Assembly (NCBI RefSeq): GCF_016907545.1
Contig: NZ_JAFBCD010000001.1
Span: 1,240,001-1,304,000, forward strand
Direction: 5' to 3'
Length of the DNA: 64,000 bases
From: Paenarthrobacter ilicis
Lineage (GTDB): Bacteria > Actinomycetota > Actinomycetes > Actinomycetales > Micrococcaceae
The position numbers and the translations under genes are program-made. Below the pieces are notes generated by a model. The model had not been told where the DNA came from. It saw nothing but the letters and a program-made list of their open reading frames with translations, and ran no database searches. The number at the start of each line of letters is the position of its first letter. The first letter of the stretch is position 1. This document shows positions 52,710 through 61,247 of this stretch, in pieces.

Positions 52710-53756
52710 TCAGGCTTCAAGGAGCGAAGCTGCAAGTCGGTCCAGCTCGGCGGAGGCTTCGGCATGGTTCCGGTTGGCCTCAGCCACCCTCACAACCTCG
52801 CCGATCACCAGCACTGCCGGGTTGGTGCAGCCGATGGCTGCTGTTTCGATGGTGCCCAAATCTGCAATCGTGGTGCGCTGGCCGGGACGGTAGCCGCGTT
52901 CCACCACAGCCATGGGCATGTCCTTGGCCATGCCCGCCCGACGCAGGCCGGCCGCCATCTGTGGCAACGTACCAATGCCCATCAGGACCACGATTGTCCC
53001 GCCCAGACGGGCCAGGTGGGTGTGTTCCCGCTCAGTCAGGGGAGCATGTCCGGACACCACTGTGAACATGTGGCTCACCTCGCGGTGCGTTACCGGGATG
53101 CCAGCCGCGGCGGGAACAGAGATGGCGCTGGTGACACCGGAAATCACCCGGACGGGGATGCTGGCCGCGACGCAGGCCGCCACTTCCTCCCCGCCGCGTC
53201 CAAACACGTAAGGATCTCCGCCCTTGAGCCGGACCACGTTCAGGCCGGACAGTGCGGCCTCCACCATGAGCTTCTCAATGTCGCGCTGTGTCACCTTGTG
53301 CAGGCCGGGTTGCTTGCCCACATCCACCAACTCCGCAGAGGTCAGTCCGGCGAGCTCCTGGTAGGGAGCCAGGCGGTCGTAAAACACGACGTCGGCGTCC
53401 CGCAAGGCGTTCACCGCACCAACGGTGAGCAGATCCAGGGCTCCGGGACCGCCTCCCACCAGCGTTACGTGGCCTTCCGCTCCGGCTGCCGGTTCGGTGG
53501 CAACAGGAATCCCGTCCTTGAGGCAGCGTTCCACCAACGGACCCCAGCCTGTGCCGCCGTCGTCGATCACCGCCACCAGGAAGGGACGTTCAGGCATGCT
53601 GTCGGCCCCTGTTCCGGCCCCGGCAGTGGCCCCGGGTTCGGTCAGGTGGATGACGGTGGCTCCGGCGGACCGGTAGCGGCGGACTGCCTGGCGGGCGGCT
53701 TTTTCGGATCCTGCCACCAGTACTTCGCGGCCGGTGAGATCAATGGTGAGCTGCAT
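52710..53756 (-). CDS. cobA: Uroporphyrinogen-III C-methyltransferase
   Basis: This enzyme methylates uroporphyrinogen III twice to give precorrin-2, on the way to siroheme for NirB. The SUMT core is clear: VTLVGGGPGALDLLTVGA, VFYDRLA, LKGGDPYVFGRGGEE and PVTHREVSH. The first about 95 residues look like a reduced CysG-type precorrin-2 dehydrogenase domain (EVLVAGSEKAARQAV) but lack its full length, so oxidation and chelation may need another protein. It lies 12 nt downstream of nirB. Confidence 0.93.
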   Translation of the reverse strand: MQLTIDLTGREVLVAGSEKAARQAVRRYRSAGATVIHLTEPGATAGAGTGADSMPERPFLVAVIDDGGTGWGPLVERCLKDGIPVATEPAAGAEGHVTLVGGGPGALDLLTVGAVNALRDADVVFYDRLAPYQELAGLTSAELVDVGKQPGLHKVTQRDIEKLMVEAALSGLNVVRLKGGDPYVFGRGGEEVAACVAASIPVRVISGVTSAISVPAAAGIPVTHREVSHMFTVVSGHAPLTEREHTHLARLGGTIVVLMGIGTLPQMAAGLRRAGMAKDMPMAVVERGYRPGQRTTIADLGTIETAAIGCTNPAVLVIGEVVRVAEANRNHAEASAELDRLAASLLEA

Positions 53757-53768
53757 GGGTTCCCCTTG

Positions 53769-56381
53769 TTATTCGCTGCGTACCGGGATGGTGGAGGCGA
53801 TCAGCACGCCACCCTTTTCTTCGTTGGTGGCGGGCCGGATCTGGCCGCGCTCCGGTACGAAGGAGATGGACTCGTCTTTCTGGTCCGGGGCGTTCACGAA
53901 AGAACGGAAACGGCGCAGGCGCTCAGGATCCTTCAGGGTTTCAGCCCATTCATCCTGGTACGTGTCAATGTGCTTGGCCATGGCGGCTTCCAGCTCCTCG
54001 GCGATGCCCAAGGAGTCGCGTACCACCACGTCCTCTACGTGCTTGATGTCGCCGTCGAGCTCTTCCTGCCAGCGCGCGGTGCGCTGGAGGCGGTCGGCCG
54101 TGCGGATGTAGTACATCAGGTAGCGGTCGATGTACTTCAGGAGGGTTTCATCGTCCAGGTCCTTGGCGAGCAGTTGTGCGTGGGCCGGGGTGGCGCCACC
54201 GTTTCCGCCCACATACAGGTTCCATCCGTCAGCGGTGGCGATGACGCCAACATCCTTGCCGCGGGCTTCGGCGCATTCCCTGGCGCAACCGGAAACACCC
54301 ATCTTCAGCTTGTGCGGGCTGCGAAGTCCGCGGTACCGCAGCTCCAGGGCGATGGCCATCTGCACGGAGTCCTGCACTCCAAAACGGCACCATGTGGAGC
54401 CGACGCACGACTTCACGGTCCGCAGGCTCTTTCCGTAGGCCTGGCCGGATTCGAACCCGGCGTCCACCAGTTCCTTCCAGATGTCCGGCAGCTGCTCAAG
54501 GCGGGCTCCGAACATATCGATCCGCTGCCCGCCAGTGATCTTGGTGTAGAGGTTGTACTTCTCGGCAACTGCGGCGATCACACCCAGGCCCTTCGGGGTG
54601 ATTTCACCACCGGCAATCCGGGGAACAACGGAGTAGGTTCCGTCTTTCTGCATGTTCGCCAGCGCGCGGTCGTTGGTGTCCTGGAGAGCACCACGTCCTG
54701 CATCCAGAACGTAGGCGGAGTGCTGGCTGGCCAGGATGGAGGCAATGGTCGGCTTGCAAATATCGCAACCGGCGCCGGTACCGTACTTGGCCATGATGTC
54801 CTCAAAGGACGTCAGCTCCAGAACCCGGATGGCGTCGAAGAGTTCCTGCCGGGAGAGGCTGATGTGCTCGCACAGGGCCTTGGATACTTCGATGCCGGAC
54901 TTGGTGAGTTCACCCTCCAGCAGCTTCTTCAGCATGGGTACGCAGGAACCGCACTGTGTGCCGGCACGGGTGCAGCCCTTCAGCTCGCCCAGTTCCTGCA
55001 CAGGAGCGCTGCCCTCGCATGCGCCGCAGCCATTGATGGTGTCGCGGATGGTGCCGGCGGATACGTTGTTGCAGGAACACAGGATTGCATCATCGGGGAG
55101 TTCCGTCTCCGGAGCCTCGCCGCCACCGGCAGCCGTCAGGTAGGCGCCGGGCTCTGCCGGAAGCTCGCGGCCAAGCAACGGACGCAGGCTCATGTACGGG
55201 GAGGCATCGCCCACGAAGATGCCACCCAACAGGGTCTTGGCATCGTCAGTGGTCACAATCTTCTGGTAGACGCCACGGGCAGGGTCGGCATACACAATTT
55301 CCAAGGCATGCTCGGTCCGGGCGAACGCGTCACCGAAGCTGGCTACATCAACGCCGGACAATTTCAGCTTGGTGGCCGTGTCAAAGCCAGGGAACGTCGC
55401 CTCGCCACCGTGCAGCCGGTCCGCGACGATCTCCGCCATGGTGTTGGCAGGAGCCACCAAGCCCAAGCACATGCCGCCAAAGTTGGCCACCTCGCCGATG
55501 GCCCAGATGCCGTCCACTTCCGTGGCACAAAAATCGTTGATGACCACGCCTCCGCGCTGGCCAAGGCTGAACAGCTGCTCTTCGCCCTCGGCAGCGCGGA
55601 AAAGGTCGTCGCGGGGACGTACGCCAATCGCCACGATCACCAGGTCCGCTTCAATGGTGCGGCCATCAGCCATCAGAACGCCGGTGACGTTGCCGTCGTC
55701 GTCCGTGACAACCTCGGAGGGGAAAACCCCGCCGTGGACCGTGAATCCCTTGGCTTCAATGAGTCTGCCCAACGCCTGGCCTGCGCCCTCATCCAGCTGG
55801 GTATTCATCAGCCAGGGCGAGCCGTTGATGACGATCGGAGTCGCGCCCAATTGCTCGGTTCCTGCCGCGGACTCAAGCCCCAGGAGGCCTCCACCAATGG
55901 TGACGGCTTTAACCTTGCGGCCCAGCTTCGCGGTCAGTTGGGCAATGGCCTTGTTGATGGCCCACACGTCTTCCAGGGTCCGGTACACGTGGGTGTGCTC
56001 CGCCCCGGGGATGGGCAGTCGGGCCGCATCCGAACCCGATGCCACCACCAGATGGTCGTAGCCGTACTCAGCGCCGGACGCCGTGGCCACACTCTTCGCC
56101 GCTATGTCAATGGAGACGGCGCGCTCGGCGGTCTTCAACTGAAGCGCCTGGTGGTCCCACATGGTCGCGTTGCCCAAGGTGAGGTCCACGCCTGTCTCGG
56201 TGAGGGCCTTGCTCAACGCCACGCGGTCGTAAGGGAGGTGGTTCTCTTCGGTGAGAACTGTTACCTGCCACCCTTCAAGGCCCCGGTTGTACATGGCATC
56301 GGCAAAGCGGTGGGCAGCGGGACCGCCGCCAACCACCACCACGCGGCGCGGGGTCTTTGTGCTTGAAGTGTGTCCGGTCAC
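53769..56381 (-). CDS. nirB: Assimilatory nitrite reductase large subunit
   Basis: NirB reduces nitrite to ammonium with NAD(P)H. The 870-aa protein has the FAD motif VVVGGGPAAHRFADAM, the NAD motif ITIGGGLLGLESA-like region, a BFD [2Fe-2S] domain with Cys near residues 432-434 and 467-478 (CSCNNVS, GTQCGSC), and the siroheme/[4Fe-4S] domain with Cys near 650-700 (SCVGSTWC, VSGCARECAE). The GTG start at 56381 follows AAAGG. A GlnR-type site lies upstream. It heads the nirB-cobA-nnaR operon, and nirD is divergent. Confidence 0.95.
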   Translation of the reverse strand: MTGHTSSTKTPRRVVVVGGGPAAHRFADAMYNRGLEGWQVTVLTEENHLPYDRVALSKALTETGVDLTLGNATMWDHQALQLKTAERAVSIDIAAKSVATASGAEYGYDHLVVASGSDAARLPIPGAEHTHVYRTLEDVWAINKAIAQLTAKLGRKVKAVTIGGGLLGLESAAGTEQLGATPIVINGSPWLMNTQLDEGAGQALGRLIEAKGFTVHGGVFPSEVVTDDDGNVTGVLMADGRTIEADLVIVAIGVRPRDDLFRAAEGEEQLFSLGQRGGVVINDFCATEVDGIWAIGEVANFGGMCLGLVAPANTMAEIVADRLHGGEATFPGFDTATKLKLSGVDVASFGDAFARTEHALEIVYADPARGVYQKIVTTDDAKTLLGGIFVGDASPYMSLRPLLGRELPAEPGAYLTAAGGGEAPETELPDDAILCSCNNVSAGTIRDTINGCGACEGSAPVQELGELKGCTRAGTQCGSCVPMLKKLLEGELTKSGIEVSKALCEHISLSRQELFDAIRVLELTSFEDIMAKYGTGAGCDICKPTIASILASQHSAYVLDAGRGALQDTNDRALANMQKDGTYSVVPRIAGGEITPKGLGVIAAVAEKYNLYTKITGGQRIDMFGARLEQLPDIWKELVDAGFESGQAYGKSLRTVKSCVGSTWCRFGVQDSVQMAIALELRYRGLRSPHKLKMGVSGCARECAEARGKDVGVIATADGWNLYVGGNGGATPAHAQLLAKDLDDETLLKYIDRYLMYYIRTADRLQRTARWQEELDGDIKHVEDVVVRDSLGIAEELEAAMAKHIDTYQDEWAETLKDPERLRRFRSFVNAPDQKDESISFVPERGQIRPATNEEKGGVLIASTIPVRSE

Positions 56382-56448
56382 TGGTGGGCCTTTCGCAGTT
56401 GTTGCAGACGGATCTCCGCAACTCGTGGTTCCACCCTAGGGACGCGCA

Positions 56449-56486
56449 GTTTCGCTTCAGTTTCCCTTATGTTTCGTGATCTTAAC
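56449..56486 (-). promoter_or_regulatory. Candidate GlnR-type binding array upstream of nirB
   Basis: On the minus strand the half-sites read GTTAA-N6-GAAAC-N6-GAAAC-N6-GAAAC. On the plus strand their first bases are at 56449, 56460, 56471 and 56482, exactly 11 bp apart. GlnR in actinobacteria binds GTnAC-N6-GaAAC repeats with this same 22-bp period. The site is 68-105 bp upstream of nirB and may also control divergent nirD. Confidence 0.8.
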
Positions 56487-56660
56487 TTCTGCATCACAAA
56501 AGCATTTCCCGCTGCGTGAGGTCTCTTTTACCAGCCGGACATAAACCTGCGGCTCCTGTGAAACACCAAAGCCCTAGCGTGGGGAATGGCCGCAAATGCG
56601 GCCGGTCCGGGAGTCGTTGGCGGAAAGAGCCGGCACCCGGACGCAGCGAGAGGGGCTGAA

Positions 56661-57044
56661 ATGACTGTCATCTTGGATCGTGCCGGGAACCTGGACCGTG
56701 CCGGAAACCATGGGGAACCATCCACCACCTGGCACAGGGTGTGCCCTTTGGACGAGCTGGAGCCGGCATGGGGTGAGGCCGCACTTGTATCCGGCAGGCA
56801 AGTGGCGCTGTTCCGGGCCGGCGCTGCGGAGGTCTTCGCCGTGGACCAGCAGGACCCTGCCACGCTGGCCAACGTCATGGCCCGCGGCATCATGGGATCC
56901 CGCGGTACCCGGCCCACCATCGCCTCGCCGTTGCACAAGGAGGTCTACGATCTGGAAACCGGTGAGTGCTTCACCAACCCGGAACTGCGCCTTGCTGCCT
57001 TTGCTGCCCGTGTGGTGGACGGGCATGTGGAGATCGAACTCTAG
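56661..57044 (+). CDS. nirD: Nitrite reductase small subunit
   Basis: NirD is the small Rieske-fold partner of NirB. The 127-aa product has WHRVCPLDELEP, the QVALFRAG strand, IASPLHKEVYDLETGEC and a C-terminal VEIEL; Rieske iron ligands are absent, as usual for NirD. ATG 56661 follows GAGAGGGG 6 nt upstream. A hairpin (GGCCGCAAATGCGGCC, 56588-56603) lies in its leader. Unusually it is transcribed divergently from nirB. The last 4 nt overlap the end of convergent pgm. Confidence 0.9.
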   Translation: MTVILDRAGNLDRAGNHGEPSTTWHRVCPLDELEPAWGEAALVSGRQVALFRAGAAEVFAVDQQDPATLANVMARGIMGSRGTRPTIASPLHKEVYDLETGECFTNPELRLAAFAARVVDGHVEIEL

Positions 57045-58786
57045 AGGCCCAGTGCTTCCCGGACATCACGCAGGACATCGTCCAGGGAGGTCCTGGCAGC
57101 CTGGCGTGCCGCTGCCAGTTCTGCTGCCGAGTCCACCGGCTGGATGACCTCCAGGTAGCACTTGAGCTTGGGCTCGGTCCCGCTGGGACGGATGATGATC
57201 CGGCTCTGGTCCCGTGTGAGGTACAGCAGGCCATCCGTGGGCGGCAACGCGTCGCTACCCTCCGCCAGATCGGTGAACACCTCCACTGCGGAGTCCCCGA
57301 AGGTCTCCGGCGGGTTGACGCGCAAGCGGTTCATCATGGCGTCCAGGAGTCCGAGGTCTGCCACGCGGATGCTCAATTGGTCGCTGGCGTGCAAGCCGTG
57401 CACCAGGTAGAGCTCATCCAGGGTGTCGAAGATGGTCTTGCCGTCGGCCTTGGCCGCTGCAGCCAGCTCGGCAATCAGCACCGCCGCGGAAATTCCGTCC
57501 TTGTCCCGCACCAGGTCCGGCGCCACGCAATAACCCAGGGCTTCTTCGTACCCGTAGGTGAGCCCGGGTACCCGCGAGATCCATTTGAAGCCGGTCAGCG
57601 TCTCCTCATGGGAGTAGCCGGCAGCGGCGGCGATGCGGGCCAGGAGCCGGGACGAAACAATGGAATTGGCGAAGACTCCGCTGGGGGCTTCTTCCCCGGA
57701 GGCTGCCGCCAAGCGCGCCACCACGTGGGCGCCAAGGAGTGCTCCCACTTCGTCGCCCCGGAGCATGCGCCAGGCTCCCGTGGTGGGATCCACGGCGGCG
57801 ACCGCCGCGCGATCGGCGTCGGGGTCGTTGGCCAAAACCAGGTCCGCGCCGGCCTCAGCGGCCGCGGCCAAGGCCAGGTCCAACGCCCCGGGTTCTTCCG
57901 GATTGGGGAACGCAACGGTGGGGAAGTCAGGGTCCGGTTCTGCCTGTTCGGCCACCAGTGCGACGTCCGTGAACCCGGCGGCGTTCAGGACGGACACTGC
58001 GGTGTCCCCACCCACGCCGTGCATGGGCGTGAGCACAATTTTCAGGTCGCGTGCGGGGAAATGTTCCCGGTCCACCAGCCCGGCCACGGCAGCCTGGTAG
58101 TCCGCCGAGATGGAAGTGGGCAGTACGGACCAGCCGGCGTCGGCCAATTCGATCGACTCCAAGCCGCCCACGGCGGAAATCTTCGCAGCGATCTCTGTGT
58201 CGTAGGGGGCCACGATCTGTGAGCCGCGGCCGCTTTCGGCCACTGCGTGCCTGCCCAAATAGACCTTGTAACCGTTGTCCTGCGGAGGGTTATGGCTGGC
58301 TGTGACCATCACACCGCCGTCGCAATCCAGGTTCTTGACCGCGTAGGCCAGCAGGGGAGTCGGCAACGCGGCCGGCATGAGGAAGGTTTCGATTCCCGCA
58401 GCGGTGAAAATTGCCGCTGTTTCTTCCGCGAAGATGTCTGAGTTATACCGCGCATCGAAGCCGACGACGGCGCGTGGCCGCGTCCCCGGGGCCGCGGCGT
58501 CCACCGCTTCGGTGAGGAAGGCGGCCAAGCCGGCTGCCGCCCGGCGGACCACAACCCGGTTCATCCGGTTGGGCCCGGGCCCAAGTGCTGCGCGCAACCC
58601 GGCGGTGCCGAATTGCAGGGTGCCGTTGAAGCTGTCGCCGAGCTCCTGGGCCGCCGCTGCGTCACCGTCTGCGGCGAGGTCAGTCAACTCGACCAAGGCT
58701 TGGGACGTTGCCGGGTCGGGGTCTTGGGAGGCCCACTGCCGGGCGTCGGTGATCAGCTGTTCAAGGGCGGCATCGTTGGATGTCAT
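57041..58786 (-). CDS. Phosphohexomutase (phosphoglucomutase/phosphomannomutase)
   Basis: The 581-aa alpha-D-phosphohexomutase has catalytic S164 (VTASHNPPQDNGYK), the metal loop DPDADRAAV near residue 316, a sugar-binding GYEEALGY and the phosphate-binding RPSGTEPKLKCY near the C-terminus. It interconverts hexose-1- and hexose-6-phosphates. The size and the punA-lpdA neighbours match mycobacterial pmmB. Substrate preference (mannose or glucose) is not clear from sequence. It converges with nirD with a 4-nt overlap. Confidence 0.92.
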   Translation of the reverse strand: MTSNDAALEQLITDARQWASQDPDPATSQALVELTDLAADGDAAAAQELGDSFNGTLQFGTAGLRAALGPGPNRMNRVVVRRAAAGLAAFLTEAVDAAAPGTRPRAVVGFDARYNSDIFAEETAAIFTAAGIETFLMPAALPTPLLAYAVKNLDCDGGVMVTASHNPPQDNGYKVYLGRHAVAESGRGSQIVAPYDTEIAAKISAVGGLESIELADAGWSVLPTSISADYQAAVAGLVDREHFPARDLKIVLTPMHGVGGDTAVSVLNAAGFTDVALVAEQAEPDPDFPTVAFPNPEEPGALDLALAAAAEAGADLVLANDPDADRAAVAAVDPTTGAWRMLRGDEVGALLGAHVVARLAAASGEEAPSGVFANSIVSSRLLARIAAAAGYSHEETLTGFKWISRVPGLTYGYEEALGYCVAPDLVRDKDGISAAVLIAELAAAAKADGKTIFDTLDELYLVHGLHASDQLSIRVADLGLLDAMMNRLRVNPPETFGDSAVEVFTDLAEGSDALPPTDGLLYLTRDQSRIIIRPSGTEPKLKCYLEVIQPVDSAAELAAARQAARTSLDDVLRDVREALGL

Positions 58787-58884
58787 AGGGACAAAACTAT
58801 CCTTATTGCGGATTCAAAGGGCAACGCGGGTCAGGATATGGTCCGGAAACCGGGTCGCAATGGACCATATCCGTCCCCACCGGT

Positions 58885-59703
58885 TCAGAGCTTGGCGATG
58901 ATTTCCGCCAGGAGCTTGGAAATGCGCTTGCCTGCTGCCTGCCCGGCTTCCAGGACTTCTTCGTGGCTCAACGGGACCGGGCTGATGCCTGCGGCCAGGT
59001 TGGTCACCAGGGAGATGCCGAATACTTCCATGCCTGCGTGCCGGCCGGCGATTGCTTCCAACGCCGTGGACATTCCCACCAGGTCCGCGCCGATCCGCTT
59101 GGCGTACTGCACCTCGGCCGGGGTCTCGTAGTGGGGGCCGGTGAACTGCGCGTACACGCCCTCCTGCAGCGACGCATCCACTTCACGGGCGAGCCCGCGG
59201 ATGCGCGACGAGTAGAGGTCCGTCAGATCCACGAAGGTGGCGCCTTCCAAAGGGGAGGTGGCGGTGAGGTTGATGTGATCGCTGATCAGCACAGGGGTGC
59301 CGGGGTTCCAGTCTTCATTCAGGCCGCCGCAACCGTTGGTGAGCACCAGGGTCTTGCACCCGGCGGCCGCTGCGGTCCGGACACCGTGCACCACCGAGCG
59401 CACCCCACGACCTTCGTAGTAGTGGGTCCTTGCCCCGAGCACCAAAGCGCGCTTGCCCTCTTTTGTCAGGACGGACCGGATGGTGCCCACGTGGCCCACC
59501 ACAGCGGGCTTGTGGAAGCCCGGCACCTCGGAGGCGTTGAGGGTGGCGGTGGTTTCACCGATCAGGTCGGCAGCTTCGGCCCATCCCGATCCGAGCACCA
59601 ACGCTACGTCGTGGGATTCGATGCCGGTTTCTGCGGCAATGAAGTCTGCGGCTGCTTTCGCGGCCTCGAAGGGGTCTGTGTTCATCAGCTCAGTGTTACT
59701 CAC
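58885..59703 (-). CDS. punA: Purine-nucleoside phosphorylase
   Basis: This trimeric-type PNP splits inosine and guanosine (and deoxy forms) with phosphate. Motifs are VLGSGWAEA, ARTHYYEGRG, LTNGCGGL and FTGPHYETPAEV, with the purine-site SLVTNLAAG. Length is 272 aa from GTG 59703. It lies upstream of pgm on the same strand with a 98-nt gap and is divergent from lpdA, the order also seen in M. tuberculosis. Confidence 0.94.
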   Translation of the reverse strand: MSNTELMNTDPFEAAKAAADFIAAETGIESHDVALVLGSGWAEAADLIGETTATLNASEVPGFHKPAVVGHVGTIRSVLTKEGKRALVLGARTHYYEGRGVRSVVHGVRTAAAAGCKTLVLTNGCGGLNEDWNPGTPVLISDHINLTATSPLEGATFVDLTDLYSSRIRGLAREVDASLQEGVYAQFTGPHYETPAEVQYAKRIGADLVGMSTALEAIAGRHAGMEVFGISLVTNLAAGISPVPLSHEEVLEAGQAAGKRISKLLAEIIAKL

Positions 59704-59806
59704 TGGTACACGCTACCCCGCGTTTGCAGGACTTTGGTAGGACTGCAGCCCCGGTGAGGCTTGGCTGACTGGCAGGCTGGGCGGCAATGAGCGAGAATTG
59801 AGGACT

Positions 59807-61210
59807 GTGACCACCCAAGTTGACTTCAGTGCCCCCCGTATCGCGATCCTGGGAGGTGGTCCCGGCGGATATGAAGCTGCCATGGTTGCCGCCTCGTTGG
59901 GAGCGCACGTCACCATAGTGGAAAGGGCGGGCCTTGGCGGCTCAGCTGTGCTGACCGACGTCGTGCCGTCCAAAACCCTCATTGCCACCGCTGACCTCAT
60001 GACCCGCGTAGGCGAGGCTGGTGAGCTGGGAGTGAAGTTCGACAGTTCGGCTTCCAAGCCCCATGCGGACCTCAAACACATCAACGACCGCGTCCTGAAC
60101 CTTGCCCACGGGCAGTCCGAGGATATTCGCGCAGGACTTGAGCGCCTGGGCGTCGAGATCGTCATTGGCTCCGGCACCTTGCTGGACAACAACACCATCG
60201 AGGTCCTGACCATCGATGGCACCCGCACCATCGACGCTGACGCCATCCTCCTTGCTGTCGGCGCACACCCCCGCGAACTGCCCACGGCCCGGCCCGACGG
60301 CGAGCGCATCCTTAACTGGGCGCAGATCTACAACCTGGATGAACTTCCGGAAGAATTGATCGTGGTGGGTTCCGGCGTGACCGGTGCCGAGTTCGCTTCC
60401 GCCTACAACGGCCTTGGTTCCAAAGTCACGCTGATCTCCAGCCGCGATCAGGTGCTTCCCGGTGAAGATACCGATGCCGCCAAGTTGTTGGAAGGCGTTT
60501 TTGAACGGCGCGGCGTCCGCGTCCTGTCCCGCTCGCGTGCCAATGCCGTTGAGCGGACGGACGACGGCGTCAAGGTCACCTTGGGTGATGGCTCGGTGGT
60601 GACGGGTTCGCACTGTTTGGTGTGTGTTGGTTCCATTCCTAACACCGCGGGACTGGGCCTTGAGGAAGCCGGCGTGACGCTGACTGAGTCCGGCCACATC
60701 AAGGTGGACGGTGTTTCCCGCACCACGGCCCCCAACATCTACGCGGCCGGCGACTGCACCGGAGTGTTTGCGCTGGCGTCGGTTGCTGCCATGCAGGGCC
60801 GTATTGCCATTGCGCACTTCATGGGTGATGGTGTGAAGCCGCTGAAGCTCAACCAAGTGGCATCCAACATTTTCACGTCCCCGGAGATTGCTTCCGTGGG
60901 CGTTTCCGAAGCAGATCTGGCATCCGGCAAGTACCAGGGTGACGTGGTGATGCTGTCCCTGCTCAGCAATGCGCGGGCCAAGATGCGCAACACCAAGGAT
61001 GGCTTCGTTAAGATTATTGCCCGCAAGGGCTCCGGCACCGTGATCGGTGGCGTGGTGGTTGGTCCGAATGCTTCCGAGCTGATCTTCCCGATTTCCGTGG
61101 CCGTGACGCAGAAACTCCACGTGGACGATGTGGCCAGCGCCTTCACGGTCTACCCGTCGCTGACCGGTTCCATCTCCGAGGCCGCACGCCGCTTGCACGT
61201 CCACATGTAG
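59807..61210 (+). CDS. lpdA: LpdA-type NAD(P)H-quinone dehydrogenase (flavoprotein disulfide reductase family)
   Basis: The protein has the full flavoprotein disulfide reductase layout: FAD motif ILGGGPGGYEAA, NAD motif VVGSGVTGAEFASAY, IYAAGDCTG, and the C-terminal dimer domain. At the usual redox site it reads LGGSAVLTDVVPSK, with no CxxxxC pair, so it cannot reduce disulfides. Mycobacterial LpdA (Rv3303c) has the same loss and acts as a quinone reductase. I prefer GTG 59807 (467 aa); TTG 59798 is possible. It is divergent from punA. Confidence 0.9.
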   Translation: MTTQVDFSAPRIAILGGGPGGYEAAMVAASLGAHVTIVERAGLGGSAVLTDVVPSKTLIATADLMTRVGEAGELGVKFDSSASKPHADLKHINDRVLNLAHGQSEDIRAGLERLGVEIVIGSGTLLDNNTIEVLTIDGTRTIDADAILLAVGAHPRELPTARPDGERILNWAQIYNLDELPEELIVVGSGVTGAEFASAYNGLGSKVTLISSRDQVLPGEDTDAAKLLEGVFERRGVRVLSRSRANAVERTDDGVKVTLGDGSVVTGSHCLVCVGSIPNTAGLGLEEAGVTLTESGHIKVDGVSRTTAPNIYAAGDCTGVFALASVAAMQGRIAIAHFMGDGVKPLKLNQVASNIFTSPEIASVGVSEADLASGKYQGDVVMLSLLSNARAKMRNTKDGFVKIIARKGSGTVIGGVVVGPNASELIFPISVAVTQKLHVDDVASAFTVYPSLTGSISEAARRLHVHM

Positions 61211-61247
61211 CTTCTGGGTTTGCGGCTCCGCGTCCCCAAGAGCGGCG

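Noticed and set aside
51519..56366. 1615-codon plus-strand open frame opposite nnaR, cobA and nirB
   Set aside because: It is the antisense of three well-supported genes, Gly/His/Gln-rich as expected for the complement of high-GC codons, with no motif. Long shadow frames are common at this GC content.
56588..56603. Terminator between nirB and nirD
   Set aside because: GGCCGC-AAAT-GCGGCC forms a hairpin, but no T-run follows and it lies in the leader of nirD, not after a gene.
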